The position numbers were made by a program, and so were the translations under genes. Source: Enterococcus_K sp051713825 (GTDB taxonomy: Bacteria; Bacillota; Bacilli; Lactobacillales; Enterococcaceae). Taken from it: a DNA stretch of 64,000 nucleotides. Location: NCBI RefSeq assembly GCF_051713825.1, contig NZ_JBIOQR010000001.1:434001-498000 (forward strand), in the 5' to 3' direction. Positions 1 to 8,805 of this stretch are shown here, piece by piece; the stretch's first letter is position 1; the number at the start of each line of letters is the position of its first letter. The notes under the pieces are model-generated. The model was not told the DNA's origin. It saw only the letters and a list, made by a program, of their open reading frames with translations, and made no database searches.

Positions 1-2
1 TA

Positions 3-1199
3 AACCCACACAATTCGGCTATAACGGATTATGCGCAGATATTTATGAAGCATTGGGAAACGGTCGATGATTCGTATCTAGTGAGCTCTAATGATGCGTT
101 CATCGAAGTCGTGAATGCAAAAACAGGAGAAGTGTATCCTTCTCAAATGATGCAAACGGCAAAAGGGAAAGAAATTACGTTCGCCGTGTCATTAGAAGCA
201 AAAGAAGAACTAATTGTGCGATTACGTCGAACAGATCAGCCAGCAGTCAAACGCCGCGTGAACGATAACCAAGCGTGGATTGGTACGGAACAGGTCGCAG
301 ATATTGCCAGTTACGAGGGGTATCAAAAAATGGTCTCAACGCATGCTATCCAAACACCATTCTTTGAGATTACTTTTGATCATACAAAGGGGATTGCTGC
401 GATTATTGATCGTAAAACAGGGCAAAATCTCATTCGTGAAGAAATGCAAGCGGGTGCCTTTACAGGGATTTATGAGAAAACGCCACTGACAACGGATCCT
501 TGTAGCGAACGACGACGGATGGGACGTAATCGAAAAGGTCGGGTTACAGAGCGTCATTTTTCTCAGTTGAAAAATGTCGAGCTAGTCAAAGATGGCTGCG
601 TTTATGCCTTACTTTCATTGGCGTACGAATTGCAGGGAACGAAGCTGTATACGGTCTTCCTTAAGGTTTATAAGGATAGTCCAAGAATTGAAACCATGAT
701 TCGTATTCAAAAGGATTGCGAGTGGGCACCGGAAAATCTCTACATGGCTTTACCTTTTACACTGGGTGAAAAACCAGAGCTTTACGCGCAAAAATCAGGT
801 GCTTGTTTCCGTCCGGCAATCGATCAGCTACCTGGAACAAATACGGACTTTTATCTATTAGATAATGGTATCCTGTTTAAAGAAGAAAAACGCTTCTTGT
901 CCATTACCATGGCGGATACACCACTGCTTACTTTGGGCGATTTGGCGAGCCACGACATTGAGTTATGCAGTGAGAAGACCGCTGTGAAAAATCAATCAGA
1001 AGTTTATGCATGGTTGATGAATAACTTTTGGGAAACCAATTTTAAAGTCGACCTTTCAGGCTTTTATGAATTCAAATTTGATTTGTATTTAGGTGACAGT
1101 GATGCTGAGGTTCAAGATATTTTTGAAACGGCAGCTAATTATAACCAAGGAATTCTAACATTTGCCTATAATCCTACTTCCTCAGAATTAGGGAAATAG
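3..1199 (+). CDS. GH38-type alpha-mannosidase, C-terminal part (cut by window edge)
   Basis: The reading frame is open from base 3, so the gene starts outside the window; the ATG at 45 is internal. The visible 398 residues look like the C-terminal beta-sandwich part of glycoside hydrolase family 38. They begin at the NPH motif that usually opens this part, followed by long beta-rich stretches and a final NNFWETNF-type segment. The catalytic N-terminal half cannot be seen, so activity cannot be judged. The next gene, 78 bases on, is also GH38-like, and its end (NNVWGTNFAAW) resembles the end of this one, so the two probably serve one mannoside or related glycan pathway. Family assignment is by pattern recognition; linkage specificity is unknown. 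Confidence 0.7.
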   Translation, partial: NPHNSAITDYAQIFMKHWETVDDSYLVSSNDAFIEVVNAKTGEVYPSQMMQTAKGKEITFAVSLEAKEELIVRLRRTDQPAVKRRVNDNQAWIGTEQVADIASYEGYQKMVSTHAIQTPFFEITFDHTKGIAAIIDRKTGQNLIREEMQAGAFTGIYEKTPLTTDPCSERRRMGRNRKGRVTERHFSQLKNVELVKDGCVYALLSLAYELQGTKLYTVFLKVYKDSPRIETMIRIQKDCEWAPENLYMALPFTLGEKPELYAQKSGACFRPAIDQLPGTNTDFYLLDNGILFKEEKRFLSITMADTPLLTLGDLASHDIELCSEKTAVKNQSEVYAWLMNNFWETNFKVDLSGFYEFKFDLYLGDSDAEVQDIFETAANYNQGILTFAYNPTSSELGK

Positions 1200-1277
1200 T
1201 TACCAGTCGACAATGATCATTTAGAACGTATCATTTGTAAAGTAGTATTCGCACATCATTTAAATTGGAGGAAAAAA

Positions 1278-3347
1278 ATGACAAAACGTCTGCATGTGAT
1301 TTATAAAACGCATTTAGATATTGGCTTCACTGATTTAGCTTCAAGGGTTGAAGAAGAGTACTTGACGGTCTTTTTTCCACGCGCATTAGAGTTGGCGGAA
1401 AAACAACCGGATAAATTTATTTGGACGACAGGCTCTTGGTTAATTAAATTTTTCTTGGAGAGTCCTAAAGTTACGCCTAGTGATAAGGAGCGATTGATTG
1501 CAGCGATAGAAAAAGGCCGAATTGCTTGGCATGGGTTACCTTTCACGACGCATACAGAATTGCTGGATCGACCGTTGTTAGAAGCGGGAATTGCCATTTC
1601 TCAAAAACTAGATCAAACGTATGGCAAAACGACAATTGCCGCGAAAATGACGGATATACCAGGACATTCCATTTCTTTAGTGCCTGTTTTAGCCGCTCAG
1701 GGAATCAAATATTTGCACATTGGTGTAAACGCAAGTTCTGCGGTGCCAGATGTGCCAGAACTATTTTTATGGCGGGCAACGGATGGTTCTGAAATCGTCG
1801 TCCAGTATGCAAAAGATTACGGAGCAACCTTTGAAGCTGAGGGCTGGGAGGATGGGTTGTACTTTGCGCATAGTCATGACAATATGGGGCCACCCAAAGA
1901 TGAGCAGGAGGTTCTTGATTTATTTGCACAGCTAGCACTCGATTATCCTGATGCTGAGATTATCCCTTCTGATCTAAACCAATTTGCTGAGATTGTTTGG
2001 GCAAAACGAGCAGAATTACCTGTTGTTGAAGAAGAGATAGGCGATAGCTGGATTCATGGAGTCGGCAGTGATCCGCAAAAGATTTCAAATTATCTGCGTC
2101 TATTAGAGCTACGTGACCAATGGGTAAAACGCGGCGAATTGGTCGTGGGAAGTGAAAGCTATCAAGGATTTTCTGAACAATTATTACTGGTTGCTGAACA
2201 TACCTGGGGTGGAAATGGAAATGTCTATTTACCCGATTATAAGAACTATCAATTGGCTGACTTTAAAGCAGCTCGTGTTAAGGATCGAATTACGTTTAAT
2301 CATGATCGTTCAACGATGGATTATGGCGATTTGCGTGCGTTAATTTCAACAGATATTGACTGGGCAGAAAAAGCGGATTCACGTTCTTACGCTTATTATG
2401 AAAAATCTTGGGAAGAGCAACGCAATTACGTTGTTGAAGCAATCAAGTGTTTACCCGATTCGCTACAAAAAGAAGCTTTTGCTTATTTGAAATGGGAGGC
2501 GAACGCACGACTTGTAGGTCAAGAGATCATTCCAGGAAAAGAGTATCAGTTTGGGCAAACTTTTATAAAGTTTGGCTTGAATGGGAGTATTATTTCTCTT
2601 AAAAAAGAAGGGAAAGAATGTGTAGTCGCTGGAAAAGAACTATTTGGTTTGTCCTATGAACGGTATGATTTTGCGGACTATGCGCAATTTTTAAGCAAGT
2701 ACAGCCGATTAACTCGGTATACGACAAGCTGGGCAACCGTTGATTTTGCCAAACCGGGCATTGAAGCTCATCAAAATATCCGACATGAAGTGCTTCGACC
2801 AGCAATCGAACACTCTGAGGTAAAGGAACTCAATTCAGGAATTGTTGCGATTCGTTTTGATTTAGCTTTTACAAAAGAGGAAGAAATGCTGTGGGGTGTC
2901 CCTTCTGAGATGCAAATCAGTTATTTACTTGATGTTGATAAAGGCACAATTGAAGTCGAGTTTGACTGGGCAAACAAACAAGCCAACCGAATGCCAGAAG
3001 CCTATTGGTTAGAGATGAGCCTTGCGGTAAATAATCCATATCATTGGCAGATGACCAAAATTAATCAGTCACTTTCCCCATATGACATTGTCGCAAAAGG
3101 CAATCGTTCTATGCATGCGTTAACCAAAGAAGGCTTAACGTATCATGGTGCAGACGGGGACAAGAGCATTCAAAGCTTCGACGCGCCACTGTTCTCTCTA
3201 GGTCAAAAAGGGTTGTTACTATTCGATCATGAAGTTGAGCAGCTGAACAGGGGAATCTACGTTAACCTCTTTAACAATGTTTGGGGCACTAATTTTGCTG
3301 CCTGGAATGAAGGAAATATGAATTATCGGTTTAGGGTTAGGTATTGA
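1278..3347 (+). CDS. DUF5054 / GH38-like glycoside hydrolase
   Basis: A 689-residue cytoplasmic protein without a signal peptide. The N-terminus has the HLDIGFTD signature of the GH38-like barrel (His12, Asp14) and a DIPGHS motif near residue 126, resembling the metal-site region of alpha-mannosidases. Overall it fits the DUF5054 group, which is related to GH38 but poorly characterised. The start is supported by a GGAGG ribosome site 9 bases upstream. A strong terminator follows the stop, so this gene closes the operon that begins before the window. Likely role is hydrolysis of a glycoside in the cytoplasm after import; the substrate is unknown. Confidence 0.75.
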   Translation: MTKRLHVIYKTHLDIGFTDLASRVEEEYLTVFFPRALELAEKQPDKFIWTTGSWLIKFFLESPKVTPSDKERLIAAIEKGRIAWHGLPFTTHTELLDRPLLEAGIAISQKLDQTYGKTTIAAKMTDIPGHSISLVPVLAAQGIKYLHIGVNASSAVPDVPELFLWRATDGSEIVVQYAKDYGATFEAEGWEDGLYFAHSHDNMGPPKDEQEVLDLFAQLALDYPDAEIIPSDLNQFAEIVWAKRAELPVVEEEIGDSWIHGVGSDPQKISNYLRLLELRDQWVKRGELVVGSESYQGFSEQLLLVAEHTWGGNGNVYLPDYKNYQLADFKAARVKDRITFNHDRSTMDYGDLRALISTDIDWAEKADSRSYAYYEKSWEEQRNYVVEAIKCLPDSLQKEAFAYLKWEANARLVGQEIIPGKEYQFGQTFIKFGLNGSIISLKKEGKECVVAGKELFGLSYERYDFADYAQFLSKYSRLTRYTTSWATVDFAKPGIEAHQNIRHEVLRPAIEHSEVKELNSGIVAIRFDLAFTKEEEMLWGVPSEMQISYLLDVDKGTIEVEFDWANKQANRMPEAYWLEMSLAVNNPYHWQMTKINQSLSPYDIVAKGNRSMHALTKEGLTYHGADGDKSIQSFDAPLFSLGQKGLLLFDHEVEQLNRGIYVNLFNNVWGTNFAAWNEGNMNYRFRVRY

Positions 3348-3377
3348 GGGATTGAAATCAGATAGTGTATAGCAAAA

Positions 3378-3420
3378 ACCGCTAGAAATCGATGGTAGAT
3401 TCTAGCGGTTTTTTCGTTTT
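3378..3420 (+). terminator. Intrinsic terminator after the DUF5054 gene
   Basis: Ten-base perfect stem (accgctagaa / ttctagcggt) with a short loop, followed by a T-rich run. It lies 30 bases past the DUF5054 stop and faces the LacI remnant on the other strand, so it may serve both directions. Confidence 0.9.
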
Positions 3421-3423
3421 TTA

Positions 3424-3828
3424 TTAAGTTGTTGTTCCCTGAATTAACTTTACAGGAAGTAAATAGTTTTTTTCAAGGGGTTTGTCTGGCACTTGAATAC
3501 GTTGTAACAATAAATCTACTAGAATTTCAGCATAATCGGCCATTGGTTGTGCAATTGTTGAGAGCTGCGGAAAATAATTTTGGACAAATTTTGTTCCATC
3601 ATAGCCAATAATCTTTAATTTATCAGGAACCGTTATTTGTAATTTCTGACATTGATTATAAGCAAGGATAGCAGTTAAATCATCTGTACAAAAGAGACTA
3701 TCAATCTCTTCAGATTCTAGTATTCGTTTTATTTCTAAATTTTTTAAGGTTGTTGAACGTGCAGTCGTTTGGATATGAAAAATCTTTGGTTCTAATTGAT
3801 GTTCTTCTAAGAATTTTAAATAACCATA
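3424..3828 (-). pseudogene. LacI-family (ScrR-like) regulator, 3' fragment
   Basis: The minus strand holds about 135 codons of the C-terminal half of a LacI/GalR effector domain. Recognisable pieces are DSLFCTDDLTAILAY, IIGYDG, STIAQP and a terminal LLPVKLIQGTTT before the stop at 3424-3426. The DNA-binding domain and N-terminal half are absent: homology stops near 3828, where the plus strand begins to match a PTS sucrose-type permease. Head-to-head scrR and scrA genes are a common arrangement, so one deletion removing both 5' parts explains the junction. Non-functional. Confidence 0.8.
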
Positions 3829-5330
3829 GCATTATTAATTTGTTAGCTTCTGCGCCATTTGCTTTTTTGCCTATTCTAGTTGGTTTTTCTGCGACTAAAA
3901 GATTTGGTGGAAATCCTTATCTTGGGGCAGCGATGGGAATGGTTATGGTTATGCCAGACTTAGTCAATGGGTATGGTGTTGCCAACGCAATTGCAGAGGG
4001 AAGCATGCCTTATTGGAATATTTTTGGGCTAAATGTTGCTCAAGCGGGCTATCAGGGGTCGGTGCTACCAGTCTTGGTTGTTTCTTGGATTTTGGCAACG
4101 TTAGAAAAATTTTTCCATAAACGAATTCCTAATGCTTTTGATTTTACATTTACTCCTATGTTAGCAATCATTGTCACAGGATTTTTAACGTTTATCGGTG
4201 TTGGCCCTATTATGCGAATGGTTGCTGATGGGTTAACGGAGAGTTTAGTCTGGTTGTACAATACAACAGGTGCGTTAGGATTAGGTGTGTTTGGTTTATT
4301 CTATTCTCCAATTGTTATCACAGGGTTACATCAAAGCTTTCCTGCAATAGAAACAACTTTACTAGCGGATATTGCAAAGACAGGCGGTTCATTTATTTTT
4401 CCAGTAGCATCAATGGCTAATGTGGGTCAAGGAGCAGCGACACTTGCAATTATGTTACTAACTAAAAATGAAAAGCAAAAGAGCCTAGCTACTTCTGCCG
4501 GAATTTCAGCTATGTTAGGGATAACGGAGCCAGCTATTTTTGGAGTGAATTTAAAGCTTAAATTCCCCTTTATTTGTGGGATGATTGCCTCGGCAGTTGC
4601 CTGTGTTTTCATCGGATTTTTCCATGTATTAGCTGTTGCGATGGGACCTGCCAGTGTGATTGGGTTTATTTCGATTGCGACAAACGCTATTCCTTATTTT
4701 ATGATAGGGATTGTTATTAGCTTAATTATCGGTTTTACAACGACTTATTTTTACGGAAAACGTCATATGGTCTTGTTAGATGATGGGGAGTCTACCCCTT
4801 CTGATAATGAAGGACTAGAAAAAGCTAGGGCAATGGTTAATGAATCAACGGCTGAAAAGAGAGTTTCCGAAATTTTAGCCGCACCTGTTAGCAGGACACC
4901 ACTTCCATTAAGCGAAGTCAAGGATCCTGTATTTGCTCAAGAAATGATGGGAAAAGGGATAGCTATCGCACCGAATAAAGGGGTTATTTATGCGCCAGCA
5001 GATGGTGAAATTACAGTCAGTCATGGGTCAAAGCATGCTTATGGAATAAAAACGAATGCAGGTGCAGAAGTGCTTATTCACGTTGGAATTGATACAGTGA
5101 AAAGAAATGGGCAAGGGTTTGAAGCAAAACGGAAACAAGGTGATAAGGTCTCGAAAGGAGATGTTTTAGGAACGTTTGATTTAGAAGAATTAGAAAAGGC
5201 CGGCTATGATATGACGGTTATGTTGATTGTGACAAACACAAACCAATATGGAACGATTACAGCGGAAACTTCAGAATTTATTGAGGGAGGCCAAAATCTT
5301 TTGGTATTAAACTCGGAAAATGTAGCGTAA
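3829..5330 (+). pseudogene. scrA: Sucrose-type PTS EII, EIIC and EIIA domains only (5'-truncated)
   Basis: About 500 codons match the end of a sucrose/trehalose-class PTS permease. The EIIC part starts at INLLASAPFAFLP and keeps the GITEPAIFG motif. The EIIA part keeps the phospho-acceptor His in VLIHVGIDT. Intact relatives are about 630-650 residues with an N-terminal EIIB domain; here EIIB and the first EIIC helices are missing and the frame runs into antisense DNA of the LacI fragment. The longest frame starts at 3750, but those first codons are antisense to the regulator and there is no convincing ribosome site. Transport activity should be lost, though the EIIA domain could still act as a phosphodonor if expressed. 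Confidence 0.8.
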
Positions 5331-5347
5331 TTGATGAGGGTGAAACA

Positions 5348-5440
5348 GGAGTATTTCGCTCCGGAAACTGGGTAGGTACTTGCAACATCAACTCATAATT
5401 CGTTGTGTTTTATAGAAATATGAACCTTCAATTCTAGCAT
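5348..5440 (+). repeat. Dispersed intergenic repeat, copy A
   Basis: About 90 bases that match, with scattered changes, copies at 25260-25380 (same strand) and 32258-32415 (inverted, partly duplicated). The conserved core reads gggtaggtact, then gcaacatcaactcat, ttcgttgtgtttta and gaaccttcaa. This copy is the most diverged and lacks the leading gaggttgggacag block. Confidence 0.8.
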
Positions 5441-5455
5441 GTGACCTGGATAAAT

Positions 5456-5483
5456 CAAGCTAGAATTATCGTTGCCTGGATTA
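5456..5483 (+). repeat. Stray 28-bp copy of the relE coding sequence
   Basis: Identical over 28 bases to 5920-5947 inside the RelE toxin gene, in the same orientation and 464 bases upstream. It is too short to code for anything and looks like the remnant of a duplicated or rearranged toxin gene. Confidence 0.75.
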
Positions 5484-5560
5484 GAAGTCCACTCATAGGT
5501 ATATTATAGCGGGACTTCAAGTTATCAGGTATTTCGCGTTTTAGTCTGGTGTAAAGGTAT

Positions 5561-5613
5561 GTACTAACGTTGTATTGACAAATTCCTTATTTTTTAGTAC
5601 GATGTTAGTACGA
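5561..5613 (+). promoter_or_regulatory. Promoter and operator of the RelBE operon
   Basis: TTGACA at 5575-5580 and TACGAT at 5598-5603 are separated by 17 bases. Around them lie an 8-base inverted repeat (gtactaac at 5561, gttagtac at 5604) and a direct repeat of ttagtacga at 5594 and 5605, one helical turn apart. Repeats overlapping the -10 box fit autoregulation by the antitoxin or the toxin-antitoxin complex. Confidence 0.75.
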
Positions 5614-5633
5614 AAAACAATGGAGGTGGCGTC

Positions 5634-5867
5634 ATGTCTAATTCAACCATTACATTTAGAATTCCTGATGAGGAAAAAGGAATGGTATCGGAATATGCAA
5701 AGTTTCATAATTTATCATTAACTGAGCTTTATAGAAAAGCTGTGCTTGATAAAATTGAAGATGAAATTGATTTGAAAACATTGTGGAGTGCAATGGAAAT
5801 TTCCAATGAGAAAAAGGAAACAGGGATTTCTCAAAAGGAAATGGAGAAATTATTAAATGAGATATAA
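5634..5867 (+). CDS. RelB-family antitoxin
   Basis: A 77-residue acidic protein. The N-terminus (STITFRIPDEEKGMVSEYAK) fits a ribbon-helix-helix DNA-binding fold; the charged C-terminus would wrap the toxin. It is the first gene of a two-gene operon, with a GGAGGTGG ribosome site, and overlaps the toxin gene by 11 bases, which suggests translational coupling. Expected role: neutralise the RelE ribonuclease and repress the shared promoter. The RelB-like family assignment rests on length, fold pattern and the partner gene. Confidence 0.85.
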   Translation: MSNSTITFRIPDEEKGMVSEYAKFHNLSLTELYRKAVLDKIEDEIDLKTLWSAMEISNEKKETGISQKEMEKLLNEI

Positions 5868-6123
5868 CGTTGTTTATATGCCGCAAGCTCAGAAGCAATT
5901 GAAAAAAATGGACAGAAACCAAGCTAGAATTATCGTTGCCTGGATTAAAAAAAACTTGGATGGAACTTCTGATCCACGACAACATGGAAAAGGTTTGACC
6001 GGCAATAAAAGTGGAGAGTGGCGGTATCGGATTGGAAGCTATCGAATCTTAGTAAACATTTGCGACTCTGAAATTGTAATACAGATATTTTCGATTGGTC
6101 ATAGAAGCACAATTTATAAGTAA
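5857..6123 (+). CDS. RelE/ParE-family toxin
   Basis: An 88-residue basic protein with the typical RelE layout: MRYNVVYMPQAQKQLKKMD, a long helix, then GEWRYRIGSYRILVNI and a final IGHRSTIYK. RelE toxins cleave mRNA in the ribosomal A site. The conserved arginines and the terminal HR..IY pattern are present, so it is probably active. It is translated from within the antitoxin gene's end. A 28-base piece of this gene is repeated upstream at 5456. Confidence 0.9.
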   Translation: MRYNVVYMPQAQKQLKKMDRNQARIIVAWIKKNLDGTSDPRQHGKGLTGNKSGEWRYRIGSYRILVNICDSEIVIQIFSIGHRSTIYK

Positions 6124-6185
6124 AAAAACTGTGAATAACTTTCCGCTTAAGCCAGATTATTATAGGCTCGGCTGTAGCAAAAAAC

Positions 6186-6238
6186 AAACAGACCTACTGT
6201 AGTTAGCGAAAAATGCTAGTCTGACGAGAGGTCTGTTT
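6186..6238. terminator. Bidirectional terminator between RelE and alpha/beta hydrolase genes
   Basis: Ten-base perfect outer stem (aaacagacct / aggtctgttt) with A-rich and T-rich flanks and an inner ttagc/gctag stem. It lies between two convergent genes and can serve both. Confidence 0.8.
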
Positions 6239-6296
6239 CTTTGTATTGCTCCTGTCATGCTTTTCGTTTTACTGAAACGAGCGTGCCAATTTTTTA

Positions 6297-7124
6297 TTAT
6301 GACTTCTTATTATTTCTATTTTGCAGCCACACATCCAGTTTTTCTAAGAGCGATTTTACAGCTGGGTCCTCAGTTTTTTTCAAAAAGTCATGTTCAAGAT
6401 AATAGAGAGGAACAAATTGGCTTTCTGGAATCGCCCGTGCCAAATGTTTGCTATAACGAAACGGAATTTCTTTATCGGTCGTGCTAGCGGTGCTAAAGCA
6501 GGGTGGATACGTCGCTAGTATGGCATCTGTAAGAAAATAATTTGTAGCTGCTTCTGGCGTAAGGCCATACCAATCGAATAAAAGAGCATTTTGAACCGCA
6601 TAATGATAGAGTAAGTAGCGCTCCAAAAAAGGGTCATCCCAGACAGAAGAAAGGGTGTTGATTGATTGGATTTCTTTTTGATCGATAGTGGTTGCGACTA
6701 ACTGACGTGGTGTAGTTATAAAATTCAGGTCGGTATATCCATAAAAATTAATCAAAAAATCTGGTCGAAGTTGGGCGGCTTTTTTGGTTAGTTGGAGCAT
6801 TAAAAAAGAACCAGCTGAGCGCCCACAAAAACCATATGAATAGTGCTCGAGATAAGTCTCTTTGACATATTGAACAGATTCTTCTAGCATTTGGAGACTT
6901 TGTTCAAGGGAAGCATTGGGTGCAAGTAAATAATCAAAGGCATAGACTTCATAGTTATTTTTTAAGAAAATTTGTTTTAAGTCTTCAGGTAGATCATTTT
7001 TAGTTCCGTAGACGAGGCCACCTCCGTGAAAATAGAGGAGGGCCTTTTTTGTTTGTCCTGTAGCTGTTTGATAGCAATCAACAGTGGAGCCGTTAGGTAG
7101 TTGAATGGTCTTTTTCACGTGCAT
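6297..7124 (-). CDS. Alpha/beta hydrolase (HSL/esterase type)
   Basis: A 275-residue cytoplasmic hydrolase. It has the oxyanion motif HGGG (33-36), the nucleophile elbow GRSAGS with Ser103, and a late His245 in EHDF, as in hormone-sensitive-lipase-type esterases and deacylases. It overlaps the end of the upstream pucR-type gene by 32 bases, so the two are co-transcribed. A GAGGAG ribosome site sits just before the start. The link to a PucR regulator and the ureide operon hints at an amide- or ester-cleaving step in that pathway, but this is inference only. Confidence 0.8.
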   Translation of the reverse strand: MHVKKTIQLPNGSTVDCYQTATGQTKKALLYFHGGGLVYGTKNDLPEDLKQIFLKNNYEVYAFDYLLAPNASLEQSLQMLEESVQYVKETYLEHYSYGFCGRSAGSFLMLQLTKKAAQLRPDFLINFYGYTDLNFITTPRQLVATTIDQKEIQSINTLSSVWDDPFLERYLLYHYAVQNALLFDWYGLTPEAATNYFLTDAILATYPPCFSTASTTDKEIPFRYSKHLARAIPESQFVPLYYLEHDFLKKTEDPAVKSLLEKLDVWLQNRNNKKS

Positions 7125-8688
7125 TTCTCCTCATTTTAATAATATAGGCACCAATTTCATAATTGAGTAGCTGAAGCGGATTACTGAAATCAATTGCTAG
7201 TAATTGCTCAATTTTTGTGAGCCGATAGCGAATGGTCTTTGAGTGTAAGAACATCGCTTCAGCTGTTTTATTGTAGTTGCGGTTGTTTCTTAAAAACTGA
7301 TAGAAGGTTTCAAACAGATCATAGTTCTGACTAGCTAAATCATTTAGCTTTTCTGGAATAAAGGTATCAATTTCGTCAAGCTGTTCTGTTTGAATAAAGT
7401 AACGAAAAATACCGATATCGGCCAAGCTGACAATCGAGTCGCTATAAAAGTTCTCATTGAAGCGCAAAATGTCTAAGCATTCGACCAAAATTTCTTTTAT
7501 GGCAGATTTTGGTTTGACGTTGCTGACAGAAAGAGCGAGTTTAGGATTTTTTGCCAATGTTTGCTCCAAAAGTTTTTGGATACGGTCTTTTGTTATTGGA
7601 TCTGTCGACTCATCAAAGTTAAATAAGACGATAGAATAACTATGTTGGTCAAAGAAAATCGAGTGAGTTTTGAGCGTTTTTAACTGATTGATAACCCGAT
7701 CTTTAATCAGCTGAACATCTGTCGCACGCGTTGAAAAGGCAATAGCCTGATAGGATGGGTAGTCCTTCATATTGGCTTCTGTTAAGAGGCTATCTAATTC
7801 CAGTGGATTGGCTGGTGTGTTTTGCAAAATAGCATCTGCCAAGTTATTTAAACGAGTATAACGCTCTTTGTTTAATAAACGTTCGGTGTTGAACTTCTCC
7901 TGGAGAACGTCTATTGTATTTTCAATAATCACTAAGTCGGTTTCTTTAATTTCAGAAGTATCCAAATAAACTAGCAATAAACAGTTTGTCGAGTAGCTAT
8001 TGAAAATGCTAACCTCAATCGTTTTTTGTTCTTGTGCTCTGGATTGAGAATAAAGAGTCAGCAGTGAGTAGTCATTTTTTGTGAACTCGCCGTTTACTAT
8101 CGGTTCTCTTGAAAGGACAATCCAGTCATTTAATTGTTCACCATAGCTAATTTCAATTTGCTTATCAATGAGTTTTAGCGAACAAGGTTGACCAATCAAT
8201 TGATAAAACTCCTGCATGATAGCTTCAATAGAAGAAAAGTTTTTTTCAAGCTTAGTAAATCGTTGTCTGACCTCATAATAAGTCCGTAAAATATGGGTCT
8301 GGTGATTTAGTAAGGGTTCGTAAATGGTCAACAAGATCTTCTCATAACTGATTTCTTGCGCAATTTTAATTAAAGGAATCTCGTATTTAAAGCATAAGTC
8401 AATAAACCAGACAGGAATCATCCTGATGAATCGATCCATTTTTACGACCAGTCCACTTACCCCGATTTCTTTCATTTTGGAGAAAAAAACTTCTAAGGTT
8501 TCATGAGAAAGCCCCTGAAAAGCATAAAAGGAAGTTAAAATTAATTGATTTTTTTTACTCCACATTTCAATATCAATCGCTTCTAGGACCATGGCTGAGT
8601 CCACTTCATTTTCTAAGCCAATCTCTTTGGTTAAGAGTTTACTTGTTTTTAATTCACCAATCGATAAAAGTTCCTTTAATTTCATCAT
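7093..8688 (-). CDS. PucR-family transcriptional regulator
   Basis: A 531-residue regulator. The N-terminal domain (about 10-125) matches the PucR purine-catabolism sensor domain. The C-terminus (about 470-525) holds the helix-turn-helix NYNKTAEAMFLHSKTIRYRL typical of PucR/CdaR activators. Such proteins respond to purine or ureide breakdown intermediates. It is divergent from the ureide operon, separated by 117 bases, and is the obvious candidate to control it. An AAAGGAG ribosome site precedes the double ATG at 8688/8685. Confidence 0.9.
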   Translation of the reverse strand: MMKLKELLSIGELKTSKLLTKEIGLENEVDSAMVLEAIDIEMWSKKNQLILTSFYAFQGLSHETLEVFFSKMKEIGVSGLVVKMDRFIRMIPVWFIDLCFKYEIPLIKIAQEISYEKILLTIYEPLLNHQTHILRTYYEVRQRFTKLEKNFSSIEAIMQEFYQLIGQPCSLKLIDKQIEISYGEQLNDWIVLSREPIVNGEFTKNDYSLLTLYSQSRAQEQKTIEVSIFNSYSTNCLLLVYLDTSEIKETDLVIIENTIDVLQEKFNTERLLNKERYTRLNNLADAILQNTPANPLELDSLLTEANMKDYPSYQAIAFSTRATDVQLIKDRVINQLKTLKTHSIFFDQHSYSIVLFNFDESTDPITKDRIQKLLEQTLAKNPKLALSVSNVKPKSAIKEILVECLDILRFNENFYSDSIVSLADIGIFRYFIQTEQLDEIDTFIPEKLNDLASQNYDLFETFYQFLRNNRNYNKTAEAMFLHSKTIRYRLTKIEQLLAIDFSNPLQLLNYEIGAYIIKMRRNAREKDHSTT

Positions 8689-8717
8689 TTTCTCCTTTTT
8701 ACCCTTTATGGATAAAA

Positions 8718-8746
8718 ATTATATCATTTATTTAGAATTTTGTCCG
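8718..8746 (-). promoter_or_regulatory. Promoter of the pucR-type gene
   Basis: On the minus strand an extended -10 (TGATATAAT, with TATAAT at 8718-8723) is preceded at 17 bases by CGGACA, a partial match to TTGACA. No equally good box is visible for the divergent operon, which would fit activator dependence. Confidence 0.6.
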
Positions 8747-8805
8747 ATGAAAACACATACATAAAAGAATAGAATTAACTCGTATTCAAGGATAGGAGGA
8801 TAAAT

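Noticed and set aside
3750..3828. Start of the PTS frame at 3750 as a genuine N-terminus
   Set aside because: The codons are antisense to the LacI fragment and there is no EIIB domain or ribosome site.
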